A DNA stretch of 64,000 nucleotides from Cristatella mucedo (GCA_009760855.2 WPIO01000010.1:4617501-4681500), one strand, 5' to 3'; positions 34,501 to 48,967 are shown, counted from the stretch's first letter. Notes: generated by a model from the letters alone, not told the origin. Program-made: numbers and translations.

Positions 34501-37189
34501 TAGTGGCTTGGAAGTAGTCATCGGCCTTATACGGCGCTTATTGAATGTAATCATTGGCTCAGCCGGTAGACAAAAACTGAACGGGGACTGGCCGGATCAC
34601 GCGCGATTAGACCTACGTCAAAATTTAAAAATTAAACTATCCTCACATTTCAGAAAAAAATGTTTCGTACCTTCAGTAACAGCAATGAGGGGATAAAGAG
34701 AGAGTAACAAACAGCGAAAAGCAGAGACGAGAAAATAATAGGTACTATTGACTAACAGTGTCCACAGCGTTCTCAATAAAGTTGCATACAAAAATATCAG
34801 CCGTCAACGAGAAAGGAAAAATTTTGAAACATATTGAAAAATATTGCCTGGCTCAATAAATTTCGGTGTCAGACTACATCAACAGTAGCGAAGCAGCTGA
34901 ATTTTATTATCCCTAGCGGTTACGTCTGAGCTGTTTTGGCCGAGTGGCTAACGTATTAGCATAGACCACGGCTAAAGTGAATGTATTCAATGACGGCGGT
35001 CGTGGGCTCGAGCCCCTTAGTATATCTGAAGCGCCTGAATAGAGGTTAAGTTCTGTTGGTGTGCAATTACAAGTGGATTATCTATTTTGCTGTCGCTCAC
35101 ACCTGTTTGCCAAGTTATAGAGAGAATTTAAAAGTAAATAACTTTTTGTGAAGTCAACAAGATACAGAATGGCTAGCCATTTGGTATTCTTGTGAATTCA
35201 TAAAATCTGTAATCTCTCAAAGCAGATTGGCTCAAAACTGGGGGCCCTGGTTGGGTCTCTGGTGGACTTCCTTTTAAGCTCGTTTGACAGCTCTGAACAT
35301 AGAACCTTAGTATGCGCACCGAAGGTATGCCACCTGGAAAGTTTCTTCAGATTCTTTTAAAAATATTGACGCGAAAAAATTTTCGACTAGCCAAAAGTAC
35401 GGGAGCGAGCCCCCCTCTTGGAGCCTTTTCGTGCCCCTACCTAAAAATACATCGGTAGTCTCATTTGTAGAATCCGAAGTCACCGTCGATGGTGCGTTTC
35501 CAGGCAGATTTTTGTTTAGCCCTACAAAGACAAAAATATATGCCCCCTCTAGAGCAGCACCTCGAAGCTGGCCCACTTCAGTGACCCACCCGGAAGGGCT
35601 CGTGAGCCCTCTGAAACCAAATGGATAGGCCTCAATTCTGGAGGGTATACAGCAGCTCAGCAAAGGTGAGACGCCGTCGCAGATTTCGTTAGATCGCCCT
35701 AAGATAATACCTGTAACCGATGGTAAGAGAGCCGAAACTTGGAAGGAAACTTCGTGCTCTACTTCCATTGTGCAAATAAAGCTGTAGAATGAACTTATCT
35801 TACTTTACAACTGGGTCTTAGCCTGGTAATTTTGTGCTCGCACTTCACGACTCAGATCCGGGGTACTGTAGCGGGCAAACATTTATTTATTCTTGTATTA
35901 TTTGAAGACCGATCCAACGTTTCCTGCGTCAGCTAGAGCCAGTTAGTCTCTATATATTATCATCACCACACCCCTGGCGTGACAATAAAAGCGAAACTCA
36001 GAACTAACCAGTTCTGAGTTCATGTGCTTCTTCCATATGGAACATTCTTTCTGTACTAAAAGCCATGAGTGAGTTTCAAAGCATTTTCGGAGAAGTCACT
36101 GACCACTTATAGACCAGATAGTTTGCATCCGGTGGGCGGAACCTATTTATCTTCGTCTCTCCTATTGTATAATGAAGCTTAAGAAATTAATTCTAAAGTT
36201 CGAAGATCAGAACACATTTTCCCCAGTTTTGTTACTAAACTGAGATAGCTCTGTTGCTTTGCATCACAGGTAGATGCCTTAATTCGCAACTAGGAATGGA
36301 TGCCCCCTCCATTCAATCTGCTGACTTAGACTGCTGATTGCGGATTATTTGCCTCTGCGTTCAGTATTTTGAAAGAAGATCACTAACACAACTATTAACT
36401 ACCTATGGTGCTAGTCTACCTTACTGTTTTCGGGTGAAATTTTTATACTCAAATGACAGCGATGGAAAATCTAGATCAGCAGCGGGTTGGTGAAGCCTAA
36501 AAAATTTTTTCGAACAAACTGATACTGGAAGTTACCTTTTTTTTTACTTCGATTGGCTTCAGCTTGAGCTGTCGCGTGAATATCGAATCTTGAATGAATA
36601 CAGAATTGTGACCATCCAGCGGAGACTGATTACCTACTGCTGGAACCGCGATAGAGCTATAGCTCAAAGGGTTCCGAGCATTCCCCTAGAGAGAACAGGC
36701 TTTGAGACATTCACCTTCCAGGTTCCACTTAACATTTTCGCCTCCCGAAAACAAGCGCTTTCAAGCGTTTCTTGTCCATTGCAGAAATCTCTTCCGAAAA
36801 TCAAAGTTAATGCGAACATAGTATGCGGTAACCGATACAGCTAAGACCTGTTTAAAGCGTATTTGTTTGTTGTTGGCCGCGGCGCGGCGCATATAAAATT
36901 ACGCGCCTGCGGTTGTCTAAACGCATACTGCTTGGGGCTGGGTCAGCCCCGCTAGCGGTGACATTAGATTCACCTGCTAGTAACATGCTTATCAGGCGTG
37001 ATCGTGCTTACCTATTCGTTTCTATATCTTCATTTAAATGCATTCCTAGAGGCAGTTGCTGTTGGTAAGGTCTGTGAGTTATGCCTTAACAAAATGAAAG
37101 CACCGCCTAGCGTGCGTTGGGGGACGGCGACGACCAGAGGCTCCTTCAGCATTGTTTTGGATGGCCTGAGCGATCTATCGGAAGCACTG
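34501..37189. other. Intergenic, upstream of Cdk1
   Basis: One SINE B copy lies at 34930-35075. A 153-codon minus-strand open frame at 35307-35768 has no recognised family. Otherwise nothing is supported. Confidence 0.4.
34930..35075 (+). mobile_element. SINE family B copy
   Basis: A tRNA-like head with A box TGGCCGAGTGGCTAACG and B box GGGCTCGAGCCCC is followed by GCGCCTGAATAGAGGTTAAG and the tail. Its A box is the best preserved in the window. Confidence 0.85.
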
Positions 37190-40098
37190 CTGTGAATCTC
37201 TTGAACTTAGAGGTACTAAGGCCTTCTATAACCCTGGCAGCTCATCTTAACGCTTTTCTTTTGAATCCTCGCTCAATTTTCAATAAACGTCTCGTGATAA
37301 ATGGCATAAATACTGAGAATGACTTGGACCGGTTATCATTGACCGAGACCTGGTTGAAGTCGGTTAAACGGCCCGACTCTATATGACTCAACCCCAATAG
37401 GCTTCTCCTGCTTTCATACCCTAGACCAATCAAAACTGGCGGTCGAGCCGGTTATCACACGCTCATTCTTCAATTTCAAGCCGCTTGAAGTCCCCTCGAA
37501 GCAGTCTTTCGAATCTATTCTTTTGAGTTCATCCGACAGCCAGATGCCAATGGGGGCAGTAGTTTATCACCTTCGAAGTACCAACTCCTCCTTTATTTTA
37601 TATTTATCTTATTTCATTTTGATTCTGTTTGTATGAAATTGATCTTTTCTCGTTATAATTGATTTTAACATTTATTTTGATTACTCATCTGACGCCTTCA
37701 AGAATCAAATTTCACGCACTATTTGACTCACCTTCTCTTGTAGCTCATGTGCATGACCCTACTCACGTCAAGGGTAACACACTCAACCAAATATTCTTTA
37801 ACGATTGCATGCTATTATCAATTATTATTACCAAATTCTGCTTCTCTGACCACATGCAGATCTCATTTAGTCTATAGTGTGTGCTATCCTCGCATTTCAA
37901 GTTACCTGTGAAGTGCGACACCTCAAGACCCTTGACATCGATGCTTTCCTGCGCGAGGATATTCTCTGCACCCCAGCTCCCCAATCTTCTTCCGACCTGT
38001 CAACACGACACTAGCCGACAAGCTCAACGACTTTGCACCTCTGACTAACCATGCTGTGTGCCATCGCCTAGACGGCCTATAGTTTACCGCAGACATTAAA
38101 CTAGTAAAGTTTACCAAGCTCAAGCTTGAAAAAAAGCACGCAAAAGATTGGGACTTTCAACAGGCGTGAGAGGACTACTAATCGATTTTAGCACAGGCCG
38201 AGTCTAGCTTCCATGAAAAAACACTGTTGAATCACATTTGCAAAGTCAAAAAATGTTTACGTCTACGATCAACCATCTCCCTAACCGCTTCCAGGTTATC
38301 TCCTTACCTAGTGATCCTTTTGACGATCTAGCTGATCGCTTCTCTAGCTTCTTTTTCAACAAAATGAGGCAGTTCATCCCGGAGAGTGGCAGCATCTCCA
38401 TCCCGGAGAGTTGGAGCATCTCCTCTGAAATCCCATCCCCAATTCCGTGCAGCACCTCAATATCTGCATTCAACGAGGCCTCGAGTGACCTCTTCCTATC
38501 CCAATCAAAGGAGACAACTAGTCCCAAAGACCCTATTACTACTGTCCTGCTTATAAGATGCATTGATCTGCAGCTGTCATGCATAACTAGCATCATAAAT
38601 ATTTCATTAGCCTCAGTTCATATTCTAGCACCTTTCGAAAAGGCTGTGGTCAGGCCACTTCAAAAGAAACCAACACTATACTAAGAGAACTTGAGCAGCT
38701 TCCGCCCTGTCTTCCTTCTACCGTTCTTATCTAATACACAGTAACGAGTCGTGGCAGACCTCATGAACTCATATGTTAAATCTTCACACATAGCTAGTAA
38801 GTTCCAGCCTGGTTAAGAGCTAATCACTCCATAGAGTCGGCATCTCTTCAGGAGTTAGGAATTAGGTAAAACCTTAGGAAAAAACCTTCGTAGGAATGCC
38901 GACTTATATGGAGTCTCTCTGCTTGTTGGGTAGAGTATCTCTCTTGCAGCTGCAAGCAGTGGTGATAGCCTGTAAGACTCTTCTGCCGCTATAAAAACGA
39001 GGCTGTTAAATCAGCCAGTATTGTAAACTCAGGGCCTCCAAAATGACGAATTCTCTCAACTCTCTTGCTGCATATACATTAACGACATCCGCACATGGAT
39101 GGCAGCAAACTTTCACAAATTGAATGGTAAACTCGGCTTGCTATTGATTTAAAAACCAAGTTTGATTCAGAAATTGGAAACCTTAAGGTTCAAAATTGGC
39201 TATGCCAGCATATCTCCTATTGAATCTTCATCAAATCGGTGTGTTCCTTTGCAAAGTGACCTTTCAAAAGACGACCACATCAACTTCACAGTCAAGTGTG
39301 CCTACTTTCAGCTACATAACATTGTTAAAATTCGGGTTGGTTTAGACAGGGATACGTCTAAATTTGTCCCAAGCATTTGCAACATCCAGTCTCGACTTTT
39401 GCAACTCACTGCTTGCTGGTCTACCGGCCGGTGCTATGTGCTATCAAACGCTTACAGTTGGTGCAAAACTCTGCAGCAAGGTTTGTCTGTTGTGAGCATC
39501 GCAGTTGCCGCATCACACCACTTTTAGACCACATGCACTTGGTCCCAGTCGAGCAGTGAATCGACTTTAAGGTTCTATCCCTAACTTTTAGGTTATTTGT
39601 TCTTTTGCTTTAGCCTACCTATCAAATCTAGTCCCCCCACTCCCTAGGCTAAGCATGATACCACGCGCTTTTCTGAATCTAATTGCTTAGCTACACCTCG
39701 TATAAACCTCAAATACTTTAAGAAACCATGCCTTTAGTTTGTATGCTTCAAAAGGAAAAAAATCACTTCCGACAGGCATCATGACATCCACTGAGTTGAC
39801 CACATTAAAAAAAAGCTGAACATGCATTATTTATCACAGCATTTAGTGGGTCATGTGATTCATCCTTTTTGTCCTTATGCGTGCTGACACCGTGCATGCT
39901 GCCACTAACCATATTTGCATAATCACCATGTACACTGTCACTTTTAATGATGGTATGTTTGTTGTCATTTAACTTGCTACCACTGACCATTCGGTCACGT
40001 TTCCTTTGCAACATATGTAAAGTCCCCAGGAAGAGAATAAGTTCTCAAAGGGCGCTACACAAACTTATAATTATCACTATTACTATTATTATTGTGCG
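37190..40098 (+). mobile_element. LINE, main family, near full length, heavily decayed
   Basis: Endonuclease pieces (FLLNPRSIFNKRLVI, LTETWLKSV), a connecting domain (INHLPNRFQVISLP) and C-terminal RT pieces run in order to the 3' end at CTCAAAGGGCGCTAC and an ATTATT tail. A SINE fragment interrupts it near 38930-39022. Confidence 0.8.
38930..39022 (+). mobile_element. SINE family A, body fragment in a LINE
   Basis: GCAGCTGCAAGCAGTGGTGA to GAGGCTGTTAAATCAGCCAG matches the SINE A body; the tRNA-like head is missing. Confidence 0.75.
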
Positions 40099-40205
40099 AC
40101 ATAATACGGCCTGAGCAATCTAAGACATATCAATTGTAAATTATCTGATTTGTCCATGTGATCAGCTTAATATATCGGCAGATACGATATAATGCATGTA
40201 AACAC

Positions 40206-40206
<1 letters not shown>

Positions 40207-40246
<40 letters not shown>
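40207..40246 (+). repeat. (GT)n microsatellite
   Basis: A pure GT run of 40 bp. Confidence 0.97.
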
Positions 40247-40247
<1 letters not shown>

Positions 40248-40654
40248 ACACGAGCACTCGCAGGTCTGCTTGAAACATTCCAGCATTGATATACACATTT
40301 TCTACTCAAACTTCCAGTGACAATCGAGAAAATATAGGCATAAGAATCTTCCAGAAACCACACCACAACAAAATAATAATTATATAATTACTGAATACAA
40401 GTAACAGGAATATTATAACTACATATCAGTGATAATCGTTGAAAGCAACTGATGATAAATCTTAAGCCAAGCATTGTACTCCCTATTTGACCCAAAGCAG
40501 GTGCATCTAAAATATTATACTTGGCTTGTATCGACACCAAGTTTTCTCCACATTAGCTATTGAGGTCATTAATAACCAGCTTCAATTGCAATTCCCTTCC
40601 ACAGCTAAAATCAATCTGAGAATTAATTGATTGCATGCCCCTGCCCCTGAATCT

Positions 40655-40812
40655 TGCCCGCGGGTAAGGTGCTCGCATTTCTCAACCCAGGTCGTGGGTC
40701 GGAGTCTTAAAGCAGGAAATCTCGTATTGCCACTGGAAGGAGCGGCGATAGCCATTAAGGTTCTTCTGCCGCTACATTCATGAGGCTTCTTGGTCGGCAT
40801 TAGTTTTAGGCT
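40655..40812 (+). mobile_element. SINE family A, diverged copy
   Basis: AGGTCGTGGGTCGGAGTCTT corresponds to the B-box region, followed by GGCGATAGCCATTAAGG and CATGAGGCTTCTTGGTCGGC. Confidence 0.6.
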
Positions 40813-41829
40813 ATTTTTTACTTTTATGAACTATTAGCCGATTTGTACAAAAGTCCCACAAGATACCAAAAAAAGACGACGGGAAACTGAGCTTCATGTT
40901 ATTTCATTCTTGAATGGCTTCAATTGTCTTTGAAGCTTTCACGAGCAGCAAGATTTTCACGGCTACTTCTATCGATTTATTGTTTTGGAGCCACTGGTTT
41001 CGGATTCCTGTCGTATTGAACTGAGATGAGAGAGGGAAGAGACAGGGAAATTGTTGGTGCTGATGCGGCGATGCAGGAAGCCAAACTAATCATTTCATTT
41101 TTTCAAATTTCTGTAGTTAGGAGACCTTCCTAAAAGATGGCGTTCCGTTTTCTGACTCGTCAATATCCTTGGTGCTTATTCTGAAAAACCTTATAGAATA
41201 TGGAGCTTACTCGGAGAAGCAAGATGAGAGCTTTCGCCAGGAGATGCTGGACTTTATAAATGTTGTTCCCAACATTCATACTGCGAAAGGATGGTGTACG
41301 GATAGTTGTTGGTCTTGTTTTGTTTTTGGTCCAGTTTTTGGTCCATTTTGAGGTCTTTATTGAGAAAGTGATTATATTTGCAGTATATCCGCAAATCTAG
41401 AACATCTATCCAGTTTTGAACCTTTTGAGTGGTCTTTTTTGTATAACTTCACGGTATTTTAAATGTTAATTTTGATTCATTTGCTATTCTTTTTTTACTA
41501 TTATGAACTATAATGCACAAATTTTTTAGTTTCTTGTGGAAATTATTTGATTGTTAACCTAATCACTGTCTTATTTGCAAAAGCAAAGTTCCTAGTGACT
41601 ATGAGCCATTTCAATACTTCTGATGCAAAAGCAATAAGGAAATAAGGCGTTTTACCTAGGGATAAAACCACCTCATACATTGCGATGGATTGCAAGTTTT
41701 TGGATTAAGCATAATGACACGAGCTTTCCAAAATACCAAACTAACTTGAATATTACTATCTTCTTATATGCGATCTCAAAAAAATACTAAATTTGAGCAA
41801 TGCTGTGTAGAAAGGACGTCCATGCGATA
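40813..41829. other. Intergenic, nothing recognised
   Basis: AT-rich sequence with no supported feature. Confidence 0.4.
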
Positions 41830-42118
41830 ACAACCGACGTGCATCACGACATTTCCTGACTTGACCACATTTAAAAAAAAATAAAATGTACCTATTTATC
41901 AACAGAATTTAGTGGGTTCCTGTGATTCGTTCTTTATGTGCTTATGCGTGCTGACACTGTGCATGCTGCAACTTGTCATATTTGCATGCTGACCCTGTGC
42001 ATGCTACTTCCACTATGTTGTTTTTGTAGTCACTGAGAAAGCTATCACTAACCATTCGATTCGTGCTTCCTTTGCAGCAATTGTAAAGCGCCCAGAAAGA
42101 GATTGAGTTATCTGAGGT
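41830..42118 (+). mobile_element. LINE, main family, 3' end
   Basis: It matches the 3' UTR from CCTGACTTGACCACATTT through TTAGTGGGTTCCTGTGATTC to GCCCAGAAAGAGATTGAG. Confidence 0.85.
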
Positions 42119-42565
42119 TAAGGAACAGGGGAAGCTGTATCAAGGACCATCTCTCGAAATTTTAGCATTTCGTCACCTGGTCTCCTTTTTGAGAAAATTG
42201 GCCAATAAAACATCGACCACTATCCTCAAGTTTAATGGCAGGACTGTAAGCGTATTCCTTGATTTTTCTCAACTCCTCGCTCCATGTCGGTAAGAGGAGC
42301 GATGCTGTTTCCTGCAGTGTATCAAGAGACCACTCAAATCTCAACAGACGTGACGGTCATCTTATCGGAATACAGCTACAACAAGAGAAAAAGTAGTCGC
42401 TTTAAGTTTGTGAGTGTTCTTTCTCACTCTAGGAGGCAAAAATCTGAATTACGCGTCCGCAACCTCATTGCAGATAAATTCAAGTCTCCATTGTTGCCAC
42501 TCAGATTTTTTTATTGATAAATATGGTCTTCATCTTAAGGTATTCTCAACGTTTGAAGGAATTTC

Positions 42566-42866
42566 TCAATAGCGATCGATGAATTGCATGTATCGGCGGC
42601 CCACCTCTAGCAGAGCTAGCCCTGTGCCAACTCCCGCTAACGCTTGGTGGATTTCGGCTGAGTCCTTGATCATTCTGCTGGCTAGCGCGCAAATTGCCAT
42701 CGACCCGAGGTTGAAAAGCGCGCTTCCGGTAGCTGGAAGTGCCACAGAATCGAGGCCTGACGCAGACTCTTTCATATGTCGCTTGTTACGGACACAGTCT
42801 GCGATATACAACGATGAGCCCAGGAGAAGTCCATACGACAAATAAGGCAGTGCTTCTCGTCCAATT
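42566..42866 (-). CDS. Candidate membrane protein gene, exon 2
   Basis: A good acceptor (ttctcgatgctgttgcag) precedes IGREALPYLSYGLLLGSSLY, two further hydrophobic segments and the C-terminus RRYMQFIDRY with TGA. Only this frame is open throughout and hydrophobic in a patterned way. Confidence 0.5.
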
Positions 42867-44892
42867 CTGCAACAGCATCGAGAAGGAACAACACGTCAAG
42901 AACGGCTGCGAGATGCGTACAAGGTGGGTTATCTCTACGCTCAGGAGCTGCAGCAGCACTGCAGGCTTTCTCAGTGAAAGCTAACCCGGCCGAGAGCTCG
43001 CTAGCGTAAAGCAAAGAGGCCGGGGCACAGCTCCTATCGGCGGCGTGAAGTAATGAAATTAGCAAGAGCGACTTTCACGAGTCTGCGTCGTCTCGCCGTA
43101 CTGCGGCTATCTTGTAAACACGTAGGACATTTCGATTACGGTTTATTTGGTCAGGTTATGCTGTGCGGAAACCCCCGTAGTCTCTCATTGTCAGCCATAA
43201 GTCTAAGGGCGCGCTGGCGGAATAGACCTGTCTTTGTTTCCAGATATTCAAACCTGTCTGGGACGTTGGCTAGAGTCGCGTTGTAGATAAGCATCGAGGA
43301 GAGATTGCCCATAGGAGGTTCAAGCCGAAATGGAGAGGACACAGTACGCTGTGCTACAGCATCAATGTCAAGAGACTTTATATTTTTTGACTCACATAAT
43401 TGCGGGTGCCAAAACAGATACAAAGGCTAGGGAAAATTAGATCCTCATATGACCAGACGTGGAGAAAAAGGTAAATGTACGGTCGATAGTACGCGTTCGA
43501 GGGAGAAAATGTAGTCAGTAGTGCGGTCTTTCACGTGATTAGGCGCTTAAACATGAGCGTGGAAGCAGAACGATTCGGATAGTTAAAGCAGGTTAGACCG
43601 CATTGGATTATATGTGCAATCAAAATGGATATTGAAGTCACCATTGAGTGACACCAGGACGATTCTTAGCGTGAAGGACAGCACGAAAGTAGGACAATTT
43701 GGAGGTGAGGCTTCTACCTGATGTGCAATAATGACCGCTACGAATTATCGGCACTAGCTGTAGATTAGTCACTAGCTGTAGATTCAAAACCAGAGACTCT
43801 GAAAGATTCCTTAGCAGAAGCCGAGAAGGGCTCAAAATTGAAAGAGGTGCACAAGAAAACGGCCTCTCCACCGCAAGGTTTCAACGATTTCGGTGTACGA
43901 AAATAAAAGAAAAACCTTTTTAAGGTTATAGCCGAGCAGTTTTTCAACTTCAACCGGGTACCGGGTCTTAGCTACATCAAAAATGTCAGGAGCTTTTTCA
44001 GACACAGTGGCTGCTAAATCCACAAACGGATTATTACACAAAGAGTAGGCATTCCAGAGGCTCATAATCTGTGCTGTCAAGGACTTTAGGCGGTGGCTGT
44101 ATCACCACACTAGTTGGAATACATTTGCAGCAGCTATAGCGCGAGAGCTTGCAGCGGGGTGGTTATTAAAACTGGCTGTCGCTCTAACGATCGAGTGAGT
44201 GGGGACTGCTAGTAAAAGGGTGCATATGAGAAAATGGCTTCCTCAGGCTAGGCAAGCACACGAGGGCGGGCCGGGGGGACGGTAAGTGGCAGCGCATCGC
44301 CGCGCTGCAAAGTGCTCCGTGCGCTGCACTCGAGAGTTGGCTCGCCTGCACATCCCCCTGCAAGCGAATCCGACCGACTGAAGCTCGTCTCGCCGGACGT
44401 GCGATCGTATCAAGCGCAGGTCGCGACTCGCCTTCCGAACAGCGCCGGAGCCGACATGTGAGAGCACAGACCGAGGTAGGCGGCTGTTCCGAGCGCCGGC
44501 TTGGCAAAGGCCTGCAGGAGATCGCTTCGCTCTGGCGCCTCTTCGTCGGGCAGCACCCGGGAGAATCCGACGGAGCTCGTGGTGGAAACGGTCGTCCGCA
44601 CTAGGACTCTCTTGACTCGAATCGTCTGAGCTTTATTTTCTATCTCGGACAGCGCCGTTGAGTTCCCTTGTCGCGTCCAATCTCGTTCATGCACTATTTG
44701 CTCATTGGCGGCATTTAAAGACGGTGCTGCTTGCGACATATCTCGTTGCTCGTGCTCAATGCGACCAGCTGGAGCTTGTTCGCCGAAATATGCGTATTTA
44801 ATCTCAGGCAGTGCGGCGTCCTCTGGAGGGTCGACGCGAAGCAGTAAGTTGTTGCCATCGAAGACGTGCGTAGCGGGGGTCGTGTAAGTCAT
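42566..44892 (-). CDS. Candidate two-exon multi-pass membrane protein (possibly MTFP1/MTP18-like)
   Basis: Exon 1 (44892-44432) is open for 153 codons from ATG (MTYTTPATHVFDGNNLLLRV) and ends near LGTAAYLGLCSHMSAPALFG at a GC-type donor, GGAAG|GCGAGT. Exon 2 (42866-42566) starts after tgctgttgcag in the matching phase and ends in TGA. The joined product would be about 253 aa. Exon 2 shows hydrophobic segments LSYGLLLGSSLYIADCV, ALFNLGSMAICALA and ALAGVGTGLALLEV. The stretch LSYGLLLGSSLYIAD resembles LSYGVASSYVLAD of the inner-membrane protein MTFP1, but the rest aligns poorly and the hydrophilic N-terminal 140 residues have no MTFP1 counterpart. The family is therefore unproven. The gene starts beside a CpG-rich flank, and its intron holds an old LINE. 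Confidence 0.45.
43150..44085 (-). mobile_element. Old LINE fragment, endonuclease region
   Basis: Minus-strand reading gives SLWNAYSLCNNP near 44060, comparable to LNARSIVNK, then YLFWHPQLCES and LIYNATLANVPDRFEYLETK, comparable to the main LINE's YNTTLADMLDEFAPLTKRT. It is more diverged than the other copies and lies in the candidate membrane-protein intron. Confidence 0.55.
44432..44892 (-). CDS. Candidate membrane protein gene, exon 1
   Basis: An open frame of 153 codons starts at ATG in a weak Kozak context. It is hydrophilic with a hydrophobic end and contains no recognised domain. The GC donor leaves phase 2; an alternative CACAT|GTCGGC donor is also phase 2. Confidence 0.45.
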
Positions 44893-46380
<1,488 letters not shown>

Positions 46381-47069
46381 GCTGACGAGTCTGCAAGGCA
46401 CTAGAGCTGTCCGACATCAGACTAACGCGGTTAGATACGCACGATCCTATCCTACAAAGACTGCCATCCTACTGCTTTCTTCTGATTTGGGAACTATTTC
46501 AATATGGTGCGCGTGGGGTCTTTCTAGCTAGGAAGGCCGAAGTGAGAGGTACTAGGGCTCAATGCCGGTTGCAGCTTCTCTGAAGTCTGTGGCGGAATAA
46601 TTAAGGTAACGACTAATTGTCAGTTCACCTAGCGGCTATTGGCATTTATGGCAAATGCGGCCGTGAATGCACGTTTCATAAGGACTCGTCCACCAACCCA
46701 TCCCAACCTGGAAACTGCTCTTGATGTTCTAGCTGTGGACCTTGCGTTTTGCAGCTCGTGCAGAAGGCATCAAGTACGGCTAAGCGAACGAACAGATCCT
46801 ACTTTAATCTCCGACTTGATTAAAATGGCAGTGGTAAAGACGCTTACTCTAATCTCACTTGTTGACGACTTCGTCGAAAGAGCGAGGCCATGACTTCGCC
46901 AACTTCCGTTAGAGCGCAGTATTATGCATAAGCTTGCTTTCGGCTTAGTAGCTCATCGAGGATCCTGTTTGGACTTGGTCTGCCACGAGGCTACATTCCC
47001 AACACTTCACGCGACTGCTCGATAGGGTTCCGGTCAGCGCCACCGCCGCGAGGGGTATGGCCCAATCGT

Positions 47070-47195
47070 CCGCCTCGAACTAAGGTCAAGATGAATCTAT
47101 TTGACGACCGAGGTTGTGGGCTAGAGCCCCGTGGCATATATGAAGCGCCCGAATAGAGATTAAGTTCCTTTAAGGCGCTATACAATTTTTTTTTA
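47070..47195 (+). mobile_element. SINE family B copy
   Basis: B box GGGCTAGAGCCCC is followed by GAAGCGCCCGAATAGAGATT and AAGGCGCTATACAA. Confidence 0.75.
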
Positions 47196-48873
47196 TATTT
47201 TATCTAAATGGAGCTCGTCGGGAAGATTTAAGTTGGTATTCGCTCTAGTGATTCTCAGATACAAACTCATGTCTATGTTTTGTAGGAAGACAGTTGGGTG
47301 TGCGTAGTAGAGGATGGTGTAAACTCAGCTTTACCCGGGAATGTACGCCCCAGCCCCAGCGGGTTGGTAAGGGTCGATACTCTTGGGTCGGAGGTCGGGG
47401 CGGGGGTCAACTCCCAAATGCATACACTTCTTTCTTTCTAGCGCGTGATACCCATTTAGTGCATGGTGGCTGACGGTATATGAATCCGTTCAAAGATCCA
47501 GCTAATTCTTTTTGATTAGTTTGCGATGGCACTTTTCTTCATACGATCAACTTGGGTAGACAGCGGGTGAACAGAGATGGGGGAACCAACGGGAACGCAC
47601 AATTAGTCATTGTTTCGCTGACTATTTAATAATTTACCGCAATATCTAATAACTAAAAATTAATAAAAGAAAATAGTATTACACTTCAAATATAGCTGCA
47701 GTATTGGTACACTAATACTACCAGACCAGCAACAGAGTCAGCTGAAACAAACACAACAAGAGGAAACCCCCTTATAGCCCTCGTATCCGGTTCCGGTCGG
47801 GCTACTTAATGTTGGTCCTGAGGGGGATCGGGCTCGTTCTTAAGGTATGAGCCACGCTGTATGCATACTCTGCAGGGCATAACGGCATTGCTCAGCTGCC
47901 CCTCATCCCATTTAGAGTCTACTGTTCAAGATGTCGCGCCCCCAATATGGCTTTGTTTACTTCTCCCTTGCGGTGTGACACGGCGTAAAGGGGGCTGAGG
48001 TTGAGGGCTAGAGTGTTCCCGCTGAAGGATGCTGAAGTTTTCCTGGGCCGTTTAGATGATATTTCGGTTGCTTTGAATTTCAAGCATCCTGCAAGCACGA
48101 AGCGACGCGGAGCGCTTCTCGTAAGGCAAGCTTGTATTACTTGCTACGGACCGAGGGAGCAGGCACAGTTGCGTTTCAAACGGTTTTGTCCTGGGGTGAG
48201 TTTTCCGAAATGTTCTGGTAGGTCCCAACCTTTAGTCGAAAGCAGTTTTTCACTTCAAAGTTTAAGTAATTGGCCACCACGCCCATGCGACTGTTTCAAT
48301 GACGACGAGGGCTTCTTAGGATCCTTGCAGTGTCTTTTTCTTTCAGAGGAACTGAAACCGGAGGCTCCTCACTTTCAATTTAACATTTGCGATGTAAGAG
48401 CTCATATTTTTATGATGTGGTGATTAGCGGAACTGTTATGGCATGGACCGCCATTGATCGTCGCGGAATAACAGTTTTCGTTGGTCAGGTACACTACCAG
48501 GTTTTTAACTAATATAGTCCTGGTTGAAGCCGAGGGTAAGAAAAGTAGACGAATTCACTTCGCAAGCCGATAAGGTGGCCTAGAATGAGCATTCGTTGCA
48601 TGTCACATAAGCGAGCATACGAAATGGTGGTCTGCTTGGGGCTTGGGTGCAGTTGGCTAGGAAGTCTTTTAGCAGCCACGGCAATCCCAGATGTGTTGAA
48701 TGTTTTTTCTTAGAATCTTGATGCAGAAGCCACGGAATAGTCCGAATATCCCACATAATGTGCTGGTCTGATGAGGTTCTAGCTATCCTTTCGTTCAGAT
48801 GCTTAAAGGCAAATAGTGGCAGCTGCTTCTTTCCTAAACACTAAAATGCAGAAGTTGGCTGGTTTAACAGCTT

Positions 48874-48876
<3 letters not shown>
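47196..48876. other. Intergenic, nothing recognised
   Basis: A plus-strand open frame of about 140 codons (48001-48423) has no recognised family and no splice or promoter support. Confidence 0.35.

Positions 48877-48960
<84 letters not shown>
48877..48960 (+). repeat. (AT)n microsatellite
   Basis: A pure AT run of 84 bp directly beside a SINE A copy. Confidence 0.97.
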
Positions 48961-48964
<4 letters not shown>

Positions 48965-48967
<3 letters not shown>

